A stretch of DNA of 64,000 nt, taken from assembly GCF_000725625.1 (NCBI RefSeq), contig NZ_JOHS01000009.1:88489-152488 (forward strand), given 5' to 3'. Source of the stretch: Streptomyces sp. NRRL F-6676. Lineage in GTDB: Bacteria; Actinomycetota; Actinomycetes; Streptomycetales; Streptomycetaceae. The translations under genes were made by a program, and so were the position numbers. The notes beneath the pieces were generated by a model that saw only the letters and a list, made by a program, of their open reading frames with translations, was not told the DNA's origin and made no database searches. Of this stretch, positions 45,614 to 53,183 are shown one piece after another (within the stretch, counting starts at the first letter, position 1; every line of letters begins with the position of its first letter).

Positions 45614-45669
45614 AAGGCCCCCCGGGTTCGCCCGGAGGGTCTTGGCGTGCGCCCCGGGTTCGCCCGGGG
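45614..45669 (+). terminator. Two TTCG-capped hairpins after the MFS gene
   Basis: AAGGCCCCCCGGG (45614-45626) and CCCGGAGGGTCTT (45631-45643) pair around a TTCG loop (11 of 13 plus G-T). A second hairpin CCCCGGG-TTCG-CCCGGGG (45652-45669) follows. Such tandem stems probably terminate the MFS transcript. Confidence 0.75.
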
Positions 45670-45719
45670 GGCCTTGGCGTGCGCGTGGGGGCTGGCCCCT
45701 GCACCCCGGCCAGCCCCGT

Positions 45720-46097
45720 AAGGGGCGCGGGGAACCGCGAGGCCGGCCCCCGCCGGGCCGGCGGCCGGGTACGGCCTCGGATCGGGTGGCGGGGCTGGGT
45801 TTTTCGCCCCCGCCGCCCCTACCCTTCCCGTCCCCCAGGGGCTCCGCCCCTTCGACCCCGGGAGGGTGGGGGAGTGCGGTTGTGGGGTGGGTGCGGGAGC
45901 GATGTGGTTGCTCGCGCAGTTCCCCGCGCCCCTGACGGGCGCGGTCGCTCGCGCCCCCGCGACGGAGCCGCGCCGAAGACGCGGCGCCCCGTCGGCGGAG
46001 CCGCGCCGGAAGGCGCAGCGCCCCGTCGGCGGAGCCGCGCCCGAAGACGCGGCGCCCCGTCGGCGGGGCCGTACGGAAGGCGTAGCCCCTCCTGCCG
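45720..46097. repeat. Dispersed elements and a 34-bp tandem repeat
   Basis: The 540-base gap 45592-46131 contains copies of the dispersed GGGGCGCGGGGAAC element (45722 and, on the minus strand, 45911-45934) and then a tandem array: CGGAGCCGCGCC starts at 45963, 45996 and 46030, and CGGGGCC at 46064, period 33-34 bp, with GCGGCGCCCCGTCGG in each unit. It is GC-rich and non-coding. Confidence 0.82.
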
Positions 46098-46131
46098 CGG
46101 CGGAGCCGTGCGGTAAGTGCTCCGCGGGTGC

Positions 46132-46716
46132 TCAGGCCAGTGTCGTGGTCGCCTCGCGCAGGTCCGACAGGGCCGCGAGGGTGTGGGGGGCCAGCGGGGT
46201 CGCGTCGGGGCAGTCGGTGTGGGACTCCGACCATTTCGCGTAGCCCCGTTTGAACGCGAGGACGCCCAGTTCGCCCGCGAGGTGGGCGGTCGGCTCGGGG
46301 ACGCCCCGGGCGACCAGCGCGGCCGTCATCGCGGCGGCCATGCCGACGCTCTTGAGCGCGTCGCGCTCCTGCAACTCCGTGCTGGCCGCGACGGCCGCCC
46401 GCAGCCGGGGCCCCAGCTCCCGGTTGGCCGGCCCCATCGCCCCCGACGCGCGCTCCAGCCCCGCCGCCACCGCCTGGAGCGGAGTCGCCTCCGGGGGCGC
46501 CTCCGCGATGCCCTCGGCGAGCAGCCTGCTGAGCGTCTCCTGCCCCGCGACCAGCAGCTCCCGCTTGTCGGAGAAGTACCGGAAGAACGTGCTCTTGGTG
46601 ACGCCGGCGCGCTCGGCGATCTGCGTCACCGTCGTGGCGTCGTACCCCTGCTCGGTGAACAGGTCGACGGCCGCGACGACGAGTCGCTGGGCCGCCCCTG
46701 GTTCCCATCTGGCCAT
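46132..46716 (-). CDS. TetR-family regulator
   Basis: 194 residues. The helix-turn-helix is AVDLFTEQGYDATTVTQIAE, RAGVTKSTFFRYFSDKRELL; the C-terminal domain is helical and Ala-rich. It is divergent from the NAD(P)-binding protein gene and has two matching palindromes in the gap, so it probably represses both genes. ATG 46716 is the start. Its ligand is unknown. Confidence 0.93.
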   Translation of the reverse strand: MARWEPGAAQRLVVAAVDLFTEQGYDATTVTQIAERAGVTKSTFFRYFSDKRELLVAGQETLSRLLAEGIAEAPPEATPLQAVAAGLERASGAMGPANRELGPRLRAAVAASTELQERDALKSVGMAAAMTAALVARGVPEPTAHLAGELGVLAFKRGYAKWSESHTDCPDATPLAPHTLAALSDLREATTTLA

Positions 46717-46737
46717 GACGGACAGGATAGGCGGGTC

Positions 46738-46798
46738 GGTGATGGGACAACAGTCCCATCACCGTGTAATGTCGGTGATGGGACAACGGTCTCATCGC
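46738..46798. promoter_or_regulatory. Two TetR operators between tetR and the NAD(P)-binding gene
   Basis: GGTGATGGGAC-AACA-GTCCCATCACC (46738-46763) is a palindrome with perfect 11-bp arms. A second, imperfect copy (GGTGATGGGAC-AACG-GTCTCATCGC) is at 46774-46798, 36 bp downstream. Both lie in the 122-base divergent gap. Confidence 0.8.
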
Positions 46799-46838
46799 TT
46801 GTCCTTCCCCTCACCCACCGTCCCTCAAGGGAGCGCTC

Positions 46839-47720
46839 ATGCATGTCTTCGTCACCGGCGGCACCGGCACCATCGGTTCCGCCGTCGTCGCCGAACTGCT
46901 CGACAGCGGCCACACCGTTCTCGCCCTCGCCCGCTCGGACGCCTCCGCGCACGCCCTCGAAGCCGCCGGCGCCAAGGTGCTGCGCGGTGAGCTCGCGGAC
47001 CTCGACGTCCTGCGGGCCGGCGCCGCGCAGACCGACGGCGTGATCAGCCTGGCCTTCGGACGCGACTACGGCAGCCCGGAGTCACTCGCCCGGGGCATCG
47101 CCGAGGAGAGCGCCGCCCTCACCGCGCTGGGCGAGGAACTCCTCGGCACCGACCGCCCGTTCGTCACCGTCTCGGGCACCCCCTGGGTGGCGGGCCGCGC
47201 CTCCACCGAGGCCGACCCGCTGCCGACCGAGGGCCCGGTGGCCGGCCGGGCCCACTCGGTCACGGCGGTACTGGCACTCGCCTCGCGCGGGGTGCGCAGC
47301 TCGGCCGTGCGCATGCCGCGCACCGTCCACAACGAGGGCGACGGCGGCTTCGCCGGCCTGCTGGCCCGGGCGGCACGCGGCTCCGGGGTGGCCGGCTACC
47401 CCGGCGACGGCACCCAGCGCTGGCCGGCCGTGCACGCGCGCGACGCGGCCGTCCTGTTCCGGCTCGCCCTGGAGAAGGCCCCGGCCGGCACGGTCTGGCA
47501 CGCCGTCGCCGACGAGGGCGACGCGGTGCGCGACATCGCGGCGGTCATCGGCCGACGGCTCGGTCTGCCGGTCGAGCGGGTCCCGGACGAGACCTTCGGA
47601 CCGTTCGCCCCGATCTTCGTCATGGACCAGCCCGCGTCCAGCGCCCACACCCGCGAGGCCCTCGGCTGGCAGCCCACGCACCCCAGCCTGCTGGAGGACC
47701 TGGAGAACCTCCGGCCCTGA
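46839..47720 (+). CDS. NAD(P)-binding SDR-type protein
   Basis: 293 residues. The extended-SDR Rossmann fold starts MHVFVTGGTGTIGSAVVAELL with a downstream ARSDASAHALEAAGA. The usual YxxxK catalytic pair is not seen (the region reads VSGTPWVAGRAST), so it resembles NmrA/NAD(P)H-binding or epimerase-like regulators and enzymes. C-terminal motifs include GDGTQRWPAVHARDAAVLF and EALGWQPTHPSLLEDL. ATG 46839 follows AAGGGAG. It is divergent from tetR and probably its target. Substrate is unknown. Confidence 0.88.
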   Translation: MHVFVTGGTGTIGSAVVAELLDSGHTVLALARSDASAHALEAAGAKVLRGELADLDVLRAGAAQTDGVISLAFGRDYGSPESLARGIAEESAALTALGEELLGTDRPFVTVSGTPWVAGRASTEADPLPTEGPVAGRAHSVTAVLALASRGVRSSAVRMPRTVHNEGDGGFAGLLARAARGSGVAGYPGDGTQRWPAVHARDAAVLFRLALEKAPAGTVWHAVADEGDAVRDIAAVIGRRLGLPVERVPDETFGPFAPIFVMDQPASSAHTREALGWQPTHPSLLEDLENLRP

Positions 47721-47751
47721 CGCCCGGCCCCGCTGCCGCCAGGCCCTGGGG

Positions 47752-47925
47752 CCCCTAGGGTCCTTCTGACGGATCTCCGCGGCGTCGCGACGCCCGGCAC
47801 GCACTCTCGCCGCACCGCGCGAAAGCCCAAGTAGCTCCGCTACGAGGGCTTCCACACGGCACGGCGAGAGCACGCACCGAACGCCGCTCCTTCTCCCACG
47901 GAGATCCATCAGAAGGCCCCTAGGG
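47752..47925. mobile_element. 156-bp MITE-like hairpin element with 9-bp flanking repeats
   Basis: Terminal inverted repeats CCTTCTGACGGATCTCCG (47762-47779) and CGGAGATCCATCAGAAGG (47899-47916) match at 17 of 18 positions. The interior continues the hairpin (GCACGCACTCTCGCCGCACCG opposite CGGCACGGCGAGAGCACGCAC, mostly G-T differences) to an apex GTAGCTCCGCTAC with AAGCCC/GGGCTT. The whole is flanked by CCCCTAGGG at 47752-47760 and 47917-47925. The element has no coding capacity. The right CCCCTAGGG contains the stop codon of cseC, so it lies at the cseC terminus. Confidence 0.75.
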
Positions 47926-49473
47926 AGCGGTCCTCGGGAGCGTCGGGAAGCTGCCGGTGTTGGTGGGGGCGTGCTCCGGGAGCCAGAGGACCGCCACCGC
48001 CCCGTCGGCGGGGGCCGTCTCGGGAGCCCCCGGGACGGTCACGTTGTGGAAGGTGAGGCGGGCGCCCAGCACACGTGCCTGGCCCGCGGCGATCGTCAGA
48101 CCCAGGCCGTGGCCCCGGCCCGCCCGGTCGGAGCTGCCGGTGCGGAACCGGCTCGGCCCCTCCTCCAGCAGCTCCCTGGGGAAACCGGGCCCGTGGTCCC
48201 GTACCCGGATCACCCGGCCCTCCACCGACACCCGCACCGGCGGCCGCCCGTGCCGGGCCGCGTTCGCCAGCAGGTTGAACAGCACGCGCTCCAGGCGGCG
48301 CGGGTCCGTGGTGACCGCGGACTCGTGCACCACCGTCACCTCGACGGCCGCGTCCTTCACCGCCACCCGCCGGGTCACGAACTGCCCGAGCATGATGTCC
48401 TGCAACTCGGCCCGCTCCGACGCCCCGTCCAGCCGGGCCACCTCCAGCACGTCCTCGACCAGCGTCCGCATCGCCTTCGCCCGGTCGAGGACCAGCTCGG
48501 TCGGCCGTCCCGGCGGCAGCAGTTCGGCCGCCGTGAGCAGCCCCGTCACCGGGGTGCGCAGCTCGTGCGCGATGTCCGCGGTCACCCGGCGCTCGGCCTC
48601 GATGCGCTGTTGCAGCGCGTCCGCCATCGCGTCCACCGCCCGCGCCAGGTCGTCCGTCTCGTCCCGTACGACGCCGCCGATCGAGTCCCGCACCCGTACG
48701 TCCGTCTCGCCCATGGCGACCCGATTGGCCGCGGCCGCCGCCTTGCGCAGCCGTCCCGACATCTGACCGCCGATCAGCACGCCGAGCGCGCTGCCGCCGA
48801 GGACGACCGCGATCGCCCCGATCAGCAGGGCCTCGTCCAGATCGTTCATCACACTGGCGCTGCGGTCGGTGAAGGTGGTTTGCAGCGACAGCACCCTGCC
48901 GTCCTTGAGCGGTACGGCCGCCCAGATGTCCGGCACGCCGTGCGGCCCCTCCGCCACGTACGTGGCCCGCCGGCCCTGCTTGACCCGCGCCAGCAGGTCG
49001 CGGGGGATGGTCGGGTCGTCGACCTTGACACCGAAGGCCTGCGTGCGCCCGGACTCGTACATCCGCTGCGCCACCTGGATCCGCTCGTCGGCCAGGTCGC
49101 GCGAGTTGTCCAGCATCGAGACGCGCGCCGCGTTGTGCACCACCAGGCTCAGGGCGACCGCCACGAGCGCGCCGACCAGCGCGATCGCCGCGCTGAGCTT
49201 CCACCGGAGCCCCGTACGCATCCGCTGGCCGCGCGGACCGCTCCCGTGCGCGCCGGGGGCGTGCGCGTCGAGGCCGGACCCGTCCGGCTCATGCGGCCCG
49301 GCGGCGTCCAGCTCCGGAACGCCGAATTCCGACAAGCCAGACAATTCCGAAAAGCCGGACTCCCCGGGCCTGGGCTCGCCGAGCCCCGTCACCCGCAGAC
49401 CGCACACACCGGCACCACGCCCGCCGCCGTTCCCGTTCCCGTCGCCGCCGGACCGGCTTCGGCGCCGAAACAT
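47920..49473 (-). CDS. cseC: Sensor histidine kinase CseC
   Basis: 517 residues. It senses cell-envelope stress and phosphorylates CseB. Two membrane helices (about 92-114 and 216-238) flank an extracytoplasmic sensor domain, followed by a HAMP linker, the phospho-acceptor ADIAHELRTPVTGLL, the N-box FNLLANAARHG and the G-box GRGHGLGLTIAAGQARV. An extra 84-residue Gly/Ser/Pro-rich N-terminus precedes MRTGLRWKL; that ATG (49221) may be the true start. Its stop codon lies in the flanking repeat of the MITE-like element. It is the last gene of sigE-cseA-cseB-cseC, 22 bases after cseB. Confidence 0.95.
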   Translation of the reverse strand: MFRRRSRSGGDGNGNGGGRGAGVCGLRVTGLGEPRPGESGFSELSGLSEFGVPELDAAGPHEPDGSGLDAHAPGAHGSGPRGQRMRTGLRWKLSAAIALVGALVAVALSLVVHNAARVSMLDNSRDLADERIQVAQRMYESGRTQAFGVKVDDPTIPRDLLARVKQGRRATYVAEGPHGVPDIWAAVPLKDGRVLSLQTTFTDRSASVMNDLDEALLIGAIAVVLGGSALGVLIGGQMSGRLRKAAAAANRVAMGETDVRVRDSIGGVVRDETDDLARAVDAMADALQQRIEAERRVTADIAHELRTPVTGLLTAAELLPPGRPTELVLDRAKAMRTLVEDVLEVARLDGASERAELQDIMLGQFVTRRVAVKDAAVEVTVVHESAVTTDPRRLERVLFNLLANAARHGRPPVRVSVEGRVIRVRDHGPGFPRELLEEGPSRFRTGSSDRAGRGHGLGLTIAAGQARVLGARLTFHNVTVPGAPETAPADGAVAVLWLPEHAPTNTGSFPTLPRTAP

Positions 49474-49495
49474 GCTCCGTACCCTCCCGCCCCGC

Positions 49496-50197
49496 TCAGG
49501 CCTTCAGTTTGTAGCCGAAGCCGCGGACCGTCTCGATCCTGTCCTGGCCGATCTTCGTCCGCAGCCGCTGCACATGGACGTCGACGACGCGGGTGTCCCC
49601 GCCCCAGCCGTAGTCCCACACGCGCTCCAGCAGCTTGTCACGTGACAGCACCGTGCCCGGCGCGCCGGAGAACTCCAGGAGCAGCCGCATCTCGGTCGGG
49701 GTGAGCGACACCGGCTGCCCGGCGCGGCGCACCTCCATGCCCCCGGTGTCCACCTCCAGCTCGCCGAAGGTGAGCACCCCGCCCTCGGCCACCGGATCCG
49801 GCTCGTTCGTCCGCATGCCGCCCGCGTGCCCGAAGCGGCGCAGCACCGCGCGGATCCGGGCGACCAGGACGGCACCGTCGAACGGCTTCGTCACGTAGTC
49901 GTCGGCGCCCGCCTCCAGGCCGAGGACGACGTCGATGGAGTCGGCGCGCGCGGAGAGCATGATCACCGGCACGTTCGACTCGTCCCGGATCCGCCGGCAC
50001 AGGCTGACCCCGTCCAGCCCCGGCACCATCACGTCGAGGAGCGCGATGTCGGGGCGCCGGGCGCGGAACGACTCCAAGCCCGACAGTCCGTCGGGCATGG
50101 CGGTGACCGCGAAGCCGTCACGCTCCAGCGCGAGCTGGGTGGCCTCGCGGATGACGTCGTCGTCCTCCACGAACAGGACGTGGGTCTGCTCTGCCAT
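49496..50197 (-). CDS. cseB: Response regulator CseB
   Basis: 233 residues, OmpR/PhoB family. The receiver has FVEDDDVIREATQLA and the phospho-acceptor Asp in ALLDVMVPGLDG; the winged-helix has VSLTPTEMRLLLEFSGAPG and RVVDVHVQRLRTKIGQ. In S. coelicolor it activates the sigE promoter on CseC signalling. ATG 50197 (MAEQTHVLFVEDDD) is chosen; longer in-frame extension upstream has no ribosome site. It lies 94 bases after cseA. Confidence 0.96.
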   Translation of the reverse strand: MAEQTHVLFVEDDDVIREATQLALERDGFAVTAMPDGLSGLESFRARRPDIALLDVMVPGLDGVSLCRRIRDESNVPVIMLSARADSIDVVLGLEAGADDYVTKPFDGAVLVARIRAVLRRFGHAGGMRTNEPDPVAEGGVLTFGELEVDTGGMEVRRAGQPVSLTPTEMRLLLEFSGAPGTVLSRDKLLERVWDYGWGGDTRVVDVHVQRLRTKIGQDRIETVRGFGYKLKA

Positions 50198-50291
50198 CGG
50201 TGCTCTCAGAGATAGGGATGCGGGCGTGGGAAGGGATGCGGGCGGGCGCGGGTACGGGGCCGGTGCGGAGCCGTACCCGCGCGGCCGGGTC

Positions 50292-50996
50292 TCAGCCGGC
50301 ACTGGGGCCTGCCACCGGGTCCTCGTCCACCGCGTTGCTGTAGTCGTTGTGCACGCGGGACTCCTCGGTGAAGTGGTCCGCCGACCAGCGGTAGGTGATG
50401 ACCTCCACACTGGACGGATAGGCGACCGAGTCGCCCTTGCGGTACAGCTGCTGGGTCACCACCAGATCACCGCGGTCGATCTCGGCGTAGACCGGCGGCT
50501 CCTCGGCCCTGAACACATTTTCGTACCCGTGCTTCTCCAGCCGGTACACGTACGCGCCGACGCCCACCGCGTCTCCACACGTCATCACGTTCACCACGAC
50601 GTCGTCCGCGGACCCCCCGGTCAGTCCGCCGTACGACACGTCCACCGGGTACTCGTCCGCGACGCACGGCTTGAGCTGGCGTTTCACCGACGGGCTGACC
50701 TCGGGGTCGTTCTGCACGAGCTTGACGGCGAGCCCCCGCTGCTTCTCCTGCTCGGCCGGCGCGGGCACCGACTCCGAGGGCGATGCCGGCGTCGGCGCCG
50801 GCGCCCGCGGCGAGACCGACGCCGAGGAGACCGGGGCCAGGGAGTCACTGTCCGCCGGGCCCTCGTCCCGGGCGCCGGTCCCGCCCGTGCCGCACGCGGA
50901 GACGAAAAGGCCGAGGGCGGTGATCGCGGACACCGCCGTGATCACCGCCTTCAGGGCCTTGCCCGGCAGCCGGGCCCTTCTGCCTACGCCGCGCAA
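50292..50996 (-). CDS. cseA: Lipoprotein CseA
   Basis: 234 residues. A lipoprotein signal ends in the lipobox FVSAC with Cys35, so it should be anchored to the outer face of the membrane. In S. coelicolor, CseA negatively modulates sigE expression. A Ser/Pro/Ala linker (about 45-85) leads to the folded part with CVADEYPVDVSYGGLTGG and YRWSADHFTEESRVHND. The start is TTG 50996, which overlaps the last 13 bases of sigE; GAGGAG lies 8 bases before it and no ATG or GTG is suitably placed before the signal peptide. Confidence 0.92.
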   Translation of the reverse strand: MRGVGRRARLPGKALKAVITAVSAITALGLFVSACGTGGTGARDEGPADSDSLAPVSSASVSPRAPAPTPASPSESVPAPAEQEKQRGLAVKLVQNDPEVSPSVKRQLKPCVADEYPVDVSYGGLTGGSADDVVVNVMTCGDAVGVGAYVYRLEKHGYENVFRAEEPPVYAEIDRGDLVVTQQLYRKGDSVAYPSSVEVITYRWSADHFTEESRVHNDYSNAVDEDPVAGPSAG

Positions 50997-51529
50997 CGCT
51001 CCCGCTCCTCACGCTCCAGCGCGCGTGCGTCCAGATCGCGGGCCTCCAGCTCCTCGCGGAGCCGGGCGAGCGCCCGGTGCAGCGTGCTCTTGACCGTGCC
51101 GGCCGACATGCCGAGGGCGGCGGCGGTCTCCTCCGTGGTCATCTGCTCCCAGTGTCGCAGGACCACGACGCTGCGTTGCTTGGGAGCGAGAACCTTGAGG
51201 ACATCCATCAGCAGGGCACGGTCCGCGTGCTGCTCGGCCGAGTCGTCGACCGAGGCGTCCGGGAGCTGCTCGGTGGGCACCTCCTCCAGCTTGCGGGCAC
51301 GCCACCATTCGGTACGGGTGTTGATCATGACCCGGCGCAGATAGGCGTCGGCCAGGCGCTTGTCCGCTATGCCCTCCCAGCGGCCGTACGTCCGTACGAG
51401 CGCGGTTTGCAGCAGATCCTGGGCGTCGATCGGGTCCGGCACCAGCCGGCGCGCACTGCGCAGCAGCGCGTCCTGCCGTGTACGGACGTACTCCTCGAAC
51501 TCGAGCACCTCGCCCTGGCCCTGTGCCAT
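50984..51529 (-). CDS. sigE: ECF sigma factor SigE
   Basis: 181 residues, an ECF sigma factor for the envelope-stress regulon. Region 2 is EFEEYVRTRQDALLRSARRL, RLADAYLRRVMINTRTEWWR; region 4 is RSVVVLRHWEQMTTEETAAA, LGMSAGTVKSTLHRALARL. It has no dedicated anti-sigma factor: control is transcriptional through CseBC. ATG 51529 (MAQGQGEVLEF) has GGAGG at 8 bases; ATG 51535 is two codons longer. It heads sigE-cseA-cseB-cseC. Confidence 0.97.
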   Translation of the reverse strand: MAQGQGEVLEFEEYVRTRQDALLRSARRLVPDPIDAQDLLQTALVRTYGRWEGIADKRLADAYLRRVMINTRTEWWRARKLEEVPTEQLPDASVDDSAEQHADRALLMDVLKVLAPKQRSVVVLRHWEQMTTEETAAALGMSAGTVKSTLHRALARLREELEARDLDARALEREERERCAA

Positions 51530-51613
51530 GTCCATCGCCTCCCGTGCCCCGTGCCCGACCTGTCGTCGTCGGTTCTCCGTTCCGGCCGCCTGTCTTCGCC
51601 GGGTACGGAAAGA

Positions 51614-51676
51614 AAGCTACGGAGGCGTTGTCACGAGGCTGTCCGAGGAAGCCTGCGGACGGCGCTCGGCTGTCCG
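51614..51676 (-). promoter_or_regulatory. Candidate sigE promoter with 31-bp-spaced direct repeats
   Basis: On the minus strand a -10 TAGCTT (51614-51619) has the -35 position exactly 17 bases upstream within CGGACAGCC (51637-51645), a poor -35. An identical CGGACAGCC sits at 51668-51676, 31 bp (three turns) further upstream. This arrangement would suit activation by CseB. It lies in the 334-base gap 51530-51863, which otherwise shows only a G/T-rich stretch (51740-51840) and no gene. Confidence 0.5.
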
Positions 51677-51863
51677 TCGGTTGTGTAACAGACGTAAGCG
51701 CGAGCTAAGGAGAGGGGGTGTCACATACGGCTTTGGGGGATTTGTGGTGGGGGTGGCGGGCGACCGGCGGGCACGGTGACTGTGACGTCGCTGTCGACGG
51801 GGTGTGGGACGGGTGAGTGTGGGTAGAAGGCATGGCCCGCATCGCGGGGCCGGCCGGCCGGGC

Positions 51864-52850
51864 TCAGCTCAGGGGGAGGCGGTAGCGGCCGCCGGGCAGG
51901 GGTTCGACGAGTCCGTCCGAAACCAGACCGTCCAGCGCGCGGGCGCGCTGCACCGGCTCGTTCCAGACACGGTCCAGGGCCGCCTGCGGGACGGGGTGCG
52001 CGGCCTCCCGGAGCACGGCGAGCAGTCGGCCGCGCACCTGACGGTCCGTCCCCGCGTACGACTGCACGCGGCGCGGCGGGCCGTCGTGCGCGGGCTTGCC
52101 CGCGACGTGCCAGGCGCACCGGTCGGCGATGGGGCAGCGGTGGCAGCTCTCGTTCTTCGCCGTGCACACCAGCGCCCCGAGCTCCATCGACGCGGCGGCC
52201 CAGCGGGAGGCCGTGTGTTCGTCCTCCGGGAGCAGGGCACGCGCCAGCTTGCGCTCGGCGGCCGTGGTCGCGTTCGGCGGGTACTGGACGCCGGTGACCG
52301 CGCGGGCCAGCACACGGCGGACGTTGGTGTCCAGCACGGCGTGCCGCTGGCCGTACGCGAACGACGCCACCGCGGCGGCGGTGTACTCGCCGATGCCGGG
52401 CAGGGCGAGCAGCTGAGCGTGGTCGGTGGGGACGTCACCGCCGTGCCGTTCCGTTATGGCGACGGCCGCGCCGTGCAGCCGCAGCGCGCGGCGGGGGTAG
52501 CCGAGGCGGCCCCAGGCGCGGACGGCCTCGCCGGGCGCCTCCTTGGCCAGATCGGCGGGGCGCGGCCAGCGGCCGAGCCACTGCTCGTAGACGGGCAGCA
52601 CGCGGTTGACCGGCGTCTGCTGGAGCATGAACTCGCTGACCATCACGCCCCAGGGCCCGGCGTCGGGGCGACGCCAGGGGAGGTCACGGGCGTGCGACTC
52701 GAACCAGGCGATGACGGGGCTGTGGAGGTTCCCGCCGGGAACGGCCGGGGGCGCGGGGTGCGTGGGGTCCGCGGCGGGCGTCGGGATGGGACTGGTCGTG
52801 GGGGAGGCGGCGGCGGGGGTGTCTGCGGTGTGCGCGGTGGGTGCTGTCAT
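51864..52850 (-). CDS. mutY: A/G-specific adenine DNA glycosylase
   Basis: 328 residues. MutY removes adenine mispaired with 8-oxoguanine. The helix-hairpin-helix LPGIGEYTAAAVASFAYGQ, catalytic Asp in VLDTNVRRVLARA, the N-terminal PWRRPDAGPWGVMVSEFMLQ and the iron-sulfur motif C-x6-C-x2-C-x5-C (CTAKNESCHRCPIADRC) are all present. The C-terminal NUDIX-like 8-oxoG recognition domain is short (about 80 residues), as in other actinobacteria. The first 40 residues are Thr/Pro/Ala-rich and poorly conserved. ATG 52850 has a weak ribosome site. Confidence 0.95.
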   Translation of the reverse strand: MTAPTAHTADTPAAASPTTSPIPTPAADPTHPAPPAVPGGNLHSPVIAWFESHARDLPWRRPDAGPWGVMVSEFMLQQTPVNRVLPVYEQWLGRWPRPADLAKEAPGEAVRAWGRLGYPRRALRLHGAAVAITERHGGDVPTDHAQLLALPGIGEYTAAAVASFAYGQRHAVLDTNVRRVLARAVTGVQYPPNATTAAERKLARALLPEDEHTASRWAAASMELGALVCTAKNESCHRCPIADRCAWHVAGKPAHDGPPRRVQSYAGTDRQVRGRLLAVLREAAHPVPQAALDRVWNEPVQRARALDGLVSDGLVEPLPGGRYRLPLS

Positions 52851-52978
52851 GGCACTTTCGATCCTGCCACGCGTCGAGCCGCTGCTGCGGCGTGTCGCGA
52901 TCGGCGGGGTGTCCGGTGTCGTGGCGGCGGGGGCCGCGCCCCGGAGGGCCGCGCCCGTCAGGGGCACGGGACTGCGCC

Positions 52979-53010
52979 ATGTACGGCTCCGCCGCGTGGG
53001 CGCGAGCGAC
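52979..53010. repeat. Dispersed GC-rich element between mutY and the secreted protein
   Basis: TACGGCTCCGCCGCGTGGGC (52981-53000) plus GCGAGCGACC is a copy of the dispersed intergenic element. The 333-base gap 52851-53183 also contains an inverted repeat near its end (GGCGCAA 53154-53160 and TTGCGCC 53177-53183) around the ribosome site TAAGG of the next gene. No gene is seen in the gap. Confidence 0.7.
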
Positions 53011-53183
53011 CACGCACGACCCGCACCCGCCGACGAACGGAACCCTCCGAGCTCTTCCGCGACCGAGCAACCCACCCGGAGGCACACCCGGCGATCATCG
53101 GAACAGACGATGATCTCGAAAAGTTGCCGTTGGGCGGCGGGTGACGCCCAGTTGGCGCAACGATCTCTCGTAAGGTTTGCGCC

